Below are positions 1-5,165 of a DNA stretch of 5,165 bases, one piece after another. The stretch's first letter is position 1. Each line of letters starts with the position of its first letter. The stretch lies in the NCBI GenBank assembly GCA_021807585.1, contig JAKBCQ010000285.1:1-5165 (forward strand), written 5' to 3'. This stretch comes from Planctomycetota bacterium (GTDB lineage: Bacteria; Planctomycetota; Planctomycetia; Isosphaerales; Isosphaeraceae). The notes under the pieces were generated by a model that was not told the origin of the DNA, did no database searches, and was given only the letters and a program-made list of their open reading frames with translations. The translations under genes and the position numbers were made by a program.

Positions 1-1
1 G

Positions 2-1006
2 ACGGCGAAAGCGCGGGCTTTGCTTTTCGTCGTCGCTTGCGGCGGGATCGAAACGCCTCGGCTCTTGCTCGCGAGCGATCGCACGGATCGCCGCGGGATC
101 GGCAACGCGAACGATCTCGTGGGGCGATTTTTCAACGAGCATTTGCACGCCAAGCTCGCCCGGATCAAGCCGATCGATCGCAAACGAATTCGCAATCTTT
201 ATCATCGTTATTATTATAATGGAGTAAAATATTTTCCGAAAATCTTATGTTCGGAGGATGTTCAGACGCGGCGGAAGATTCTCAACGTTTTTGGCGACGT
301 CACCTACGAACCGCCGACCGATTCGACCGTGACCGCGGCCAAATTTCTGCTTCGCGCCGCGCGGCATCCGAATCTCCTTCCCGAAACGCCCCGCGCGATT
401 TTCAATATCCTCAAAAGACCTCACGAACTCGTCGACGCGATCATTCGCTACACGTTCATCGAAGACACCGCTTCCGAAAAACGTGGAGATATGTTCCTTG
501 GAATTCAAAGCGAATGCGAACCCAATCCCGAGAGTCGCGTTCTCCTTTCGAGTTCGCTCGATCCGCTTGGATTTCCCCGCGCCAAACTCGACTGGAGGCT
601 GACCGACCTCGATCGTCGTACGCTTATCGTTTTCGCCGAGACGGTCGCCGAGGAATTCCGCCGACTCGGTCTCGGCGAGATCGACGTCGCGTCGATTGAT
701 CTCGCCGAAAACCCGCGCGAACTCGACCGTTCGGTCTACGACGCGGGTCATCATATGGGAACGACCCGCATGCACGACGACCCCCGCGGCGGAGTCGTCG
801 ACGCCGATTGCAAGGTGCACGGAGTCTCGAATCTCTACATCGCCGGAAGTTCGGTCTTTCCCACCGGGGGCGCGGCCAACCCGACATTCACGATCATCGC
901 GCTCTGCATGAAACTCGCCGATCGTCTCGCCGCCGAACTCGCCGATTCTCCGTCGCTCGACGCCTCTTCCGATGAGATCTCCGAGGCTCCGCTTGCAAAT
1001 TCGTAA
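2..1006 (+). CDS. GMC-family FAD-dependent oxidoreductase, C-terminal part (5' end outside window)
   Basis: The frame is open from base 2 with no true start in view, so the gene begins upstream. 334 residues are visible, whereas full GMC enzymes usually have about 500-580; the N-terminal GxGxxG dinucleotide-binding motif is therefore missing only because of the window edge. Visible in order (numbered from base 2): CGGIETPRLLLAS at 13-25 and VGRFFNEH at about 40-47, typical of the end of the FAD-binding domain; ECEPNPESRVLLS near 171-183, the start of the GMC C-terminal domain; HHMGTTRM at 250-257, carrying the expected catalytic histidine; and IAGSSVFPTGGAANPTF at 280-296, with the Asn293 that normally pairs with that histidine. 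The family oxidises alcohols or sugar hydroxyls using FAD; the substrate cannot be read from this part. An odd AT-rich stretch at about 193-245 encodes an aromatic-rich segment. The family assignment is firm. Confidence 0.93.
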   Translation, partial: TAKARALLFVVACGGIETPRLLLASDRTDRRGIGNANDLVGRFFNEHLHAKLARIKPIDRKRIRNLYHRYYYNGVKYFPKILCSEDVQTRRKILNVFGDVTYEPPTDSTVTAAKFLLRAARHPNLLPETPRAIFNILKRPHELVDAIIRYTFIEDTASEKRGDMFLGIQSECEPNPESRVLLSSSLDPLGFPRAKLDWRLTDLDRRTLIVFAETVAEEFRRLGLGEIDVASIDLAENPRELDRSVYDAGHHMGTTRMHDDPRGGVVDADCKVHGVSNLYIAGSSVFPTGGAANPTFTIIALCMKLADRLAAELADSPSLDASSDEISEAPLANS

Positions 1007-1030
1007 TTATAAATGAATTTGATTTGGGTT

Positions 1031-1060
1031 TTGCCCATTCCCAGCCGCGCCGATTATGAT
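1031..1060 (+). promoter_or_regulatory. candidate sigma70-type promoter for the DUF1501 gene
   Basis: TTGCCC at 1031-1036 (4 of 6 match to TTGACA) is followed after 18 bases by TATGAT at 1055-1060 (5 of 6 match to TATAAT). Transcription would begin near 1067 and give a leader of about 65 bases before the start codon at 1132. It lies in the spacer after the GMC oxidoreductase stop codon. This is a consensus match only; planctomycete promoters may differ from the E. coli model. Confidence 0.35.
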
Positions 1061-1073
1061 GGACGAAATCGAC

Positions 1074-1096
1074 CGATCCGAGAGACGTACGGATCG
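1074..1096 (+). repeat. short inverted repeat in the leader of the DUF1501 gene
   Basis: CGATCCG at 1074-1080 and CGGATCG at 1090-1096 are a perfect 7-base inverted repeat around a 9-base loop. An overlapping alternative pairs GGACGA at 1061-1066 with TCGTCC at 1094-1099. No T-run follows, so it is not an intrinsic terminator. It would lie in the transcribed leader if the promoter at 1031-1060 is real. GATCG words are so common here that it may be chance. Confidence 0.3.
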
Positions 1097-1118
1097 TCCC
1101 GGCGGTACGGTTATTGAT

Positions 1119-1122
1119 GGAG
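1119..1122 (+). promoter_or_regulatory. Shine-Dalgarno site GGAG that decides the DUF1501 start
   Basis: GGAG lies 9 bases before the ATG at 1132, a good ribosome-binding distance. It overlaps another in-frame ATG at 1117 (ATGGAG), which has no comparable site upstream. This favours 1132 over 1117 or the TTG at 1114. Confidence 0.5.
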
Positions 1123-1131
1123 ATATCGATC

Positions 1132-2412
1132 ATGATCGAAATGAATCCCCTCGCCGCCGATCCTTCGCGCCGCGGTCCGGGTCCGACTCGACGCGACGTT
1201 CTCCGCGCCGGGTCGCTGTCGATTTTGGGAACGAGCCTCACGCGTTCGCCGCACCTCGCGAGCTTCGCGCCGCCGCGACGCGCACGCGCCGGCGCGTGCA
1301 TCATGATCGTCCTGACGGGAGGTCCGTCGCACATCGACGCCTGGGATCCGAAACCGAACGCCCCCGCGGAAATCCGCGGTCCGTTCGGGCCGATCGCAAC
1401 AAAGGTTCCAGGAATCTCGATCTCACAAGCTTTTCCATATTTATCAACCTGGATGGATCGCGTTTCACTCGTGCGGTCGATTCATCACCGAACGATCGCG
1501 ATCCACGAAACGGGCCTTCAATTGATGCAAACGGGCCGGCTCGACGGCGACGGAATCGAACATCCGCATCTCGGTTGTGTCGTTTCCCGATTGAAGCCGA
1601 TCCGCGACCAAGCTCCCGTGCACGTTCTCCTTCCCGGTCCGATCGGCGAGATCGGCGGGATCGCGTCGCGCGGCCAATCGTCGGGCTATCTCGGAGACGA
1701 ATTCGCTCCGCTCTCGCCGCTCGTCGATCCCGCCGATGAAGTCGTCTTTTCCCAAGAATCCAAATCGCATCACGTATCGAATCAATTTTCTCACAAGCCG
1801 CGGATCGCCGATCCTGGGACGCGGCGGGCGTTCGATCTTTCGCGGGAAAAGCCCGAGAAACTCGACCGTTTCGGCGCGACGCGATTCGGCCGAAACTGCC
1901 TGATCGCAAGCAGACTGATCGAACGAGGAGTTCGCTTCGTTACGATCAATATGTACACAAATATTTTTGATCAACCGAGTTGGGATATTCACGGATCGGC
2001 GCCTTTTAGTTCGTTTGACGCGATGCGCGACGAGGTTTGCCCGAGCTTCGACGCGGCTTACACGGCGCTTTTAGAGGATTTGACCGAACGGGGGTTGTTT
2101 GAGGAAACCGTCGTCGCGGCGTTCGGCGAGTTCGGCCGATCTCCCCGGATCAATCGATCGGGAGGCCGCGATCATCACCCTGGTTGCTGGACGGGCCTTT
2201 TCGCGGGAGGTCCGATCGCGGGCGGACGCGTGATCGGCGAATCCGACGCGATCGGCGAATCCCCCAAAGATCGCCCGGTTGAACCCGCGGAGATCGCCGC
2301 GACAATCCTCCACGCGATCGGAATCCCGCTTTCAACCGAGCTCGAAGGCCCGGGAAATCAGCCGATCGCGGTCGTCGATCGGGGAGTCGAGCCGATTTCC
2401 GAGTTGTTCTAA
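1132..2412 (+). CDS. DUF1501 family protein with Tat-type signal
   Basis: The 426-residue product has the features of DUF1501, exported proteins abundant in Planctomycetota with an alkaline-phosphatase/sulfatase-like fold and no proven reaction. Visible: a twin-arginine motif TRRDVLRAG at 19-27 before a short apolar stretch; GGPSHIDAWDPK at 63-74; RSIHH at 115-119; GRNCLIASRLIERGVRFVTIN at about 253-273; WDIHG at 284-288; GEFGRSPRIN at 332-341; GRDHHPG at 345-351; and AGGPIAGGRVIGESD at 358-372. Length and motif order are normal, so the gene looks intact and exported folded by Tat. The start at 1132 was chosen for its GGAG; in-frame ATGs at 1117 and 1141 are alternatives. DUF1501 genes often sit beside DUF1549/DUF1553 (cytochrome-c-linked) genes, but here the neighbours are a GMC oxidoreductase and a YfhO-type protein, so its substrate cannot be inferred from the usual partner. 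Confidence 0.93.
   Translation: MIEMNPLAADPSRRGPGPTRRDVLRAGSLSILGTSLTRSPHLASFAPPRRARAGACIMIVLTGGPSHIDAWDPKPNAPAEIRGPFGPIATKVPGISISQAFPYLSTWMDRVSLVRSIHHRTIAIHETGLQLMQTGRLDGDGIEHPHLGCVVSRLKPIRDQAPVHVLLPGPIGEIGGIASRGQSSGYLGDEFAPLSPLVDPADEVVFSQESKSHHVSNQFSHKPRIADPGTRRAFDLSREKPEKLDRFGATRFGRNCLIASRLIERGVRFVTINMYTNIFDQPSWDIHGSAPFSSFDAMRDEVCPSFDAAYTALLEDLTERGLFEETVVAAFGEFGRSPRINRSGGRDHHPGCWTGLFAGGPIAGGRVIGESDAIGESPKDRPVEPAEIAATILHAIGIPLSTELEGPGNQPIAVVDRGVEPISELF
2232..2262 (+). repeat. 13-base direct repeat inside the DUF1501 gene
   Basis: GATCGGCGAATCC occurs at 2232-2244 and again at 2250-2262, an exact 18-base (six-codon) step. It encodes two IGES units separated by DA. The segment still fits the normal family pattern here (GxxxGxSDxxGxxPxDRPV), so it is probably coincident codon use rather than an expansion. 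Confidence 0.55.
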
Positions 2413-2460
2413 CGAATCCGCGCGATCGCCGGATCGATCCGCCGCGGCCTGCGTTCTCAA

Positions 2461-2520
2461 GCCGCGACCGACTCGATCCGTGTTTTCGAGTCGATCCCGC
2501 GGCGACGAACTTCTTTTTTT
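2461..2520 (+). terminator. two-part hairpin followed by T-run, probable terminator of the DUF1501 transcript
   Basis: An inner perfect 8-base stem, CGACTCGA at 2469-2476 with TCGAGTCG at 2486-2493, closes a 9-base loop. An outer perfect 6-base stem, GCCGCG at 2461-2466 with CGCGGC at 2498-2503, is separated from it by a 2/4-base internal loop. A T-rich tract follows (2511-2520, with T7 at 2514-2520). The T-run begins about 7-10 bases after the stem instead of directly at its foot, so it is not a textbook intrinsic terminator. It lies about 50 bases past the DUF1501 stop, a natural terminator position. It could instead be a leader element of the following gene. Confidence 0.5.
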
Positions 2521-2527
2521 CAATTAC

Positions 2528-2536
2528 TGATATTAT
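2528..2536 (+). promoter_or_regulatory. candidate extended -10 element before the YfhO-type gene
   Basis: TGATATTAT at 2528-2536 fits the extended -10 pattern TGnTATAAT with one mismatch. No good -35 hexamer lies at the usual distance, as expected for extended -10 promoters. Transcription would start near 2543, only about five bases before the ATG at 2548, and no Shine-Dalgarno sequence is seen there. The transcript may therefore be nearly leaderless. Confidence 0.35.
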
Positions 2537-2547
2537 TCATTGATACG

Positions 2548-4914
2548 ATGAGTGAAGAACGACCGAACATCGACACGCGGAGCAGGACGTACTCTCGTTC
2601 GGAGGAGGCGACTTCGATCGCGTTTGCGATCGTGATCGCGGGGGTCGCTCTGGCGCCGTTATGGTTCGGTTTCGAACCCGTCGGCGGCGATCCCGATCGA
2701 TTATATCGGCCGATCAAAGCCGAGCTCGCTCGAGCGCTCAAACGCGGCGAGCCGCCGTTATGGAGCGATCGCTTCGGCCTCGGCGTTCCACTCGCCGCCG
2801 AAAGCCACGTCGCGGCGTTTTATCCTCCCAATCTCGCGTTTTATCGCGCACTCCCGGTTTCCATCGCATACGACGTGCTGATGTGGTTGCATTATACGGC
2901 GATATGCGCGCTGACCTACATTTACGCGAGAGTGATCGGATCGGGTCCGCGCGGAGCGGCGCTCTCGGCGATCTCGTTCACCTTTTGCGGGTTTATGGCG
3001 ATCCATTCAAGTCATGAACCGTTTTATCACGCAATTGTTTATCTCCTATTTGTGTTGATCGCGACCGACCGTTTCGCGGCGACGGGCAAGATCGGCTGGG
3101 CCGCGGCGATCGCGCTCGGCTGGGGAGTTCAGCTCACGCTTGGCCACTATCAGATTCAGATGTGGACCGCGGGGCTCGCGCTTTTCACGGGTTGGTGGCG
3201 CGTCGTCGCCGATCGCAAGCCTCGCCGCCGCGCCGCGGCGCTCTGCCTCGCGCTCGCGTGGGGCGCGGTGATCGCCGCGGTTCCGCTGCTTTTAAGTGAA
3301 CGATTCCTGGTCGCGGTCGGGATGACTCGTCGGTCGTTTCATGATCTTTCTTATTACGCCTTCCCTTCCGAAAACTGGGTCGAGGCGTTCATCCCCGAAC
3401 TCTTCCGAGGGCTCAGGGGAGGTCCCGACAACGCCGCGTATTGGACGACGCGGAGGTCGTCGGGCTACGAAGCATGTTTGTATATCGGTACGATTCCTCT
3501 CATACTGGCGTTTGTGGGTTTGTTTCGTCGCGATCGCCCTCGCGGGCTCTCCCCCTGGTATTATTTGATCGGCATATCCTTGTTTCTGGCGATCTTGCCG
3601 CTCGTCTCTCCCGCGGCGTATCGGTATTTGCTCACGATTCCCGGGATCGGGTTCTTCCGAGCCCCGGGGCGATACACGTTGATCGCGATGCTGGGATTGT
3701 CGTTGTTGGCGGGATCGGGGTTCGACCGCTCGATCGGTCGCGATCGCTTTCGCGCGGGGCTCGCGCTCGCGATCTTCGTCGCGATTGTCGCGTTCGATCG
3801 ATGTGTCGTGTTGGGTAAACACGGGGGACTCTCGGCTCAATACATCGGAGACGGTTGGAGCGCGATTCAACGCATCGGCCTCGGCGCCCGGGTCGCCGCG
3901 GCGGCGTTCTGCTGGACGCTCGGACTCGTCGTCGTCACCCTATGGCGAAAGCGAAAAATCTCGCCCCTCGTCCCGCTCGCGATCGCCTCGGGTGAGCTTA
4001 TCGTTCTTTTTTATACATCAACAACAGTTTGGGGTTTACGCGTACGCATACCGGAAGACAGTCCCGTCTTCTCGCGGCTTTCCCAGGAGCGCGACGTCGG
4101 TCGGATCGCGGGCTTTTTGGAAAACGTGCCGATCTTCGCCGGATTCACCCCCGCTCGTCCGTACCTGGTGCAAAACCTGCCGCAACCTCAATCGTGGCTC
4201 TCGGCGGCGAATTTCGCGGCGGCGACCGCCGATCCCGCCGCCGCGCGGCTGCTGCGACGCTACGGAGTGACGCACGGCGTCTGGAGCGTTCCCGTACAAA
4301 CGAAAGACGTCCGCGTGCTTTATCAAGGCCCCGATTCCGCGCTCGATCAATTGATCACTCCGGGCCCGCGAGAACCGTTCCGCCGCACATGGACGCTCGT
4401 GCGCTATCCCGAGGCTTTTCCTCGAGTTCGTCCGGCGATCCGCGTGCTTCGATCGTCGGGAGATCGCGAGATATTTGAATCTTTTCAATGGAATGATTCG
4501 ATCGACGAGGCGCGGCTCGGCCCCCAAGCCGACGAGCCTCCCGCCGTTCTCGCTCGATCGGCTCGCGTCGTCGCGTCGGATGGAAGAACGACGATCGTCG
4601 ATACCGACGGGGCGTGCCTGCTTGTAATCGATCGATTGTACGACGAGGGCTGGCAAGCTCGAATCGATCGGCGAGAAACCGCTCGCGTCGAACGCGTAGA
4701 CGGCGGAATCATGGGGGTTTGGATCAAGAAAAGCGGTTCGACGAACGTCACTCTGCGGTATCGCCCCGCGGGGCTTTGGTACGCCGCGGCGATATCGGTT
4801 TTCGCGTGTGTGGCCGCGGCCGTCGCGATCACGGTCTCGATCGTTCGCGCTCTTTTGAGAAAAGCCGAATCGACAAAGCGGGCCGGCCCTACGGCCGAAG
4901 CGCACGAGGATTGA
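2548..4914 (+). CDS. YfhO-type polytopic membrane protein, probable GT-C-like glycosyltransferase
   Basis: The 788-residue protein matches the layout of bacterial YfhO-type membrane proteins (GT-C-like, linked to transfer of lipid-carried sugars onto envelope polymers). A membrane segment at about 23-41 is followed by an acidic loop, GGDPDRLYRP at 46-55, then EPPLWSDRFGLGVPLAAESHVAAFYPPNL at 68-96, the family signature (PLW...G.PL.A...FYPPNL). Further apolar segments lie near 104-130, 136-152, 160-175, 184-214, 228-250, 311-326, 336-353, 375-390, 402-421, 446-465 and 472-490. IPGIGFFRAPGRYTLIAMLGLSLLAGSGFDR at 364-394 is also typical. An extracytoplasmic domain at about 500-740 ends in YDEGWQARIDRRETARVERVDGG and VTLRYRP, and a last helix lies at 742-769. 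It is intact. No Shine-Dalgarno precedes the first ATG, so the start is less sure than the stop. Acceptor and donor are unknown. Confidence 0.88.
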   Translation: MSEERPNIDTRSRTYSRSEEATSIAFAIVIAGVALAPLWFGFEPVGGDPDRLYRPIKAELARALKRGEPPLWSDRFGLGVPLAAESHVAAFYPPNLAFYRALPVSIAYDVLMWLHYTAICALTYIYARVIGSGPRGAALSAISFTFCGFMAIHSSHEPFYHAIVYLLFVLIATDRFAATGKIGWAAAIALGWGVQLTLGHYQIQMWTAGLALFTGWWRVVADRKPRRRAAALCLALAWGAVIAAVPLLLSERFLVAVGMTRRSFHDLSYYAFPSENWVEAFIPELFRGLRGGPDNAAYWTTRRSSGYEACLYIGTIPLILAFVGLFRRDRPRGLSPWYYLIGISLFLAILPLVSPAAYRYLLTIPGIGFFRAPGRYTLIAMLGLSLLAGSGFDRSIGRDRFRAGLALAIFVAIVAFDRCVVLGKHGGLSAQYIGDGWSAIQRIGLGARVAAAAFCWTLGLVVVTLWRKRKISPLVPLAIASGELIVLFYTSTTVWGLRVRIPEDSPVFSRLSQERDVGRIAGFLENVPIFAGFTPARPYLVQNLPQPQSWLSAANFAAATADPAAARLLRRYGVTHGVWSVPVQTKDVRVLYQGPDSALDQLITPGPREPFRRTWTLVRYPEAFPRVRPAIRVLRSSGDREIFESFQWNDSIDEARLGPQADEPPAVLARSARVVASDGRTTIVDTDGACLLVIDRLYDEGWQARIDRRETARVERVDGGIMGVWIKKSGSTNVTLRYRPAGLWYAAAISVFACVAAAVAITVSIVRALLRKAESTKRAGPTAEAHED

Positions 4915-4969
4915 CTCGTCGCGTTCAAAATCGAACAATCGCTTCGAAAGCACGCGGGTCATGACGTTT

Positions 4970-5005
4970 TTGACACTTCCAATACGCTTTTTTAAGAACT
5001 ATAAT
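4970..5005 (+). promoter_or_regulatory. candidate promoter elements before the right-edge gene
   Basis: A perfect TATAAT stands at 5000-5005 and a perfect TTGACA at 4970-4975, but 24 bases separate them, too far to act as one standard sigma70 pair. TATAAT could use the weak TTCCAA at 4977-4982 (17-base spacer), or TTGACA could use a poorer -10 near 4992-4998. Start near 5012 would leave a leader of about 65 bases. The strip is clearly AT-richer than the flanking genes, as promoters often are. Confidence 0.4.
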
Positions 5006-5064
5006 ATCGGATGAGGAAGAACCGTCTGGTTGAGCGCGACGCTTCGGTTGGAATCTTCCGAGAT

Positions 5065-5068
5065 GGAG
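5065..5068 (+). promoter_or_regulatory. Shine-Dalgarno site GGAG before the right-edge gene
   Basis: GGAG at 5065-5068 is 9 bases before the ATG at 5078 and overlaps an in-frame ATG at 5063 (ATGGAG). It is the same arrangement as at the DUF1501 gene and favours 5078 as the start. Confidence 0.45.
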
Positions 5069-5077
5069 CTTGGTTTG

Positions 5078-5165
5078 ATGAAGATAATCGCAATCTTGAA
5101 CTGGTTCAGCGGCGGCGAAACCCCGTATATGAATCTCGTGCACTGCATGAACCACGACTGGTTCT
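5078..5165 (+). CDS. unrecognised gene, 5' end only (runs off the window)
   Basis: Only 29 codons are visible, from the ATG at 5078 (alternative ATG at 5063, adding MELGL). The frame is open back to a stop at 5012-5014. The peptide begins MKIIAILNWFSGGETPYMN and continues with LVHCMNHDWF. About 24 of 29 codons end in G or C, as in the neighbouring genes, which supports real coding. The opening KIIAILNWF resembles a first beta strand of a Rossmann-like fold. With a YfhO-type gene upstream, a glycosyltransferase would be plausible, but I do not recognise the family. A competing frame from an ATG at 5011 is also open to the edge, but only about 41% of its codons end in G or C. Confidence 0.5.
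   Translation, partial: MKIIAILNWFSGGETPYMNLVHCMNHDWF

Noticed and set aside
1056..1739. 227-codon + strand frame overlapping the DUF1501 gene
   Set aside because: It is a shifted frame of a gene with clear family motifs; the product is low-complexity and rich in Arg and Ser.
2279..2530. 83-codon + strand frame crossing the DUF1501 stop and the hairpin, considered as a leader peptide
   Set aside because: The product is rich in Arg and Ser and overlaps the DUF1501 gene in another frame; nothing supports its translation.
4036..4962. 308-codon open frame on the - strand overlapping the end of the YfhO-type gene
   Set aside because: It lies opposite a well-supported gene, its product is rich in Arg, Asp and Ser in the way GATCG-rich complementary strands produce, and it shows no recognisable motif.
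4923..4993. Possible terminator after the YfhO-type gene
   Set aside because: Only 4-base stems are found (for example GCTT/AAGC at 4941-4951), and they are not followed directly by the T-runs at 4967-4971 or 4988-4993.
5011..5165. Frame from ATG 5011 containing VGIFRDGAWFDEDN, resembling the VGVFRxGxWxLD motif of some secreted repeat proteins
   Set aside because: Codon third positions are only about 41% G/C, the rest of the peptide is Arg-rich and lacks the family continuation, and the overlapping frame at 5078 fits local codon use far better.
1..5165. Searched for tRNA, rRNA, CRISPR arrays, insertion-sequence ends and integrase-type genes
   Set aside because: Nothing was seen: no regularly spaced repeats, no transposase-like product, no tRNA-like cloverleaf, and the three long genes with short spacers fill the window.

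Overview
The window is GC-rich, strongly GC-biased at third codon positions and full of GATCG-type words. All genes I can support lie on the + strand. The combination of a twin-arginine-exported DUF1501 protein with a large YfhO-type membrane protein points to a Planctomycetota bacterium, possibly of the Isosphaerales/Gemmatales type. That assignment is inference from gene content and composition; there is no phylogenetic marker in the window.

Layout: (1) 2-1006, the C-terminal two thirds of a GMC-family FAD oxidoreductase whose FAD-binding N-terminus lies before the window. (2) 1007-1131, a short spacer with a plausible sigma70-type promoter and a small inverted repeat. (3) 1132-2412, a complete DUF1501 protein with a Tat-type leader. 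(4) 2413-2547, a structured spacer with a two-part hairpin followed by a T-run (probable terminator), then an AT-rich strip with an extended -10 element almost touching the next start codon. (5) 2548-4914, a complete 788-residue polytopic membrane protein of the YfhO / GT-C-like type. (6) 4915-5077, an AT-richer spacer with a perfect TATAAT. (7) 5078 to the right edge, the first 29 codons of an unrecognised gene.

How the genes work together is not certain. YfhO-type proteins are associated with glycosylation of cell-surface polymers using lipid-linked sugars. GMC oxidoreductases oxidise alcohol or sugar hydroxyls. DUF1501 proteins are exported proteins of unknown activity with an alkaline-phosphatase/sulfatase-like fold. 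A cell-envelope or extracellular carbohydrate role would fit all three, but each gene seems to have its own promoter and there is no coding overlap, so a single operon is not shown.

I did not find a clearly novel system. The points most worth a second look are the structured 2413-2547 spacer, seven copies of the octamer GCGATCGC (the cyanobacterial HIP1 word) in about 5 kb, a shared ATGGAG-N9-ATG start arrangement at two genes, an apparently leaderless start for the YfhO-type gene, and a DUF1501 gene with no DUF1549/DUF1553 partner in view.
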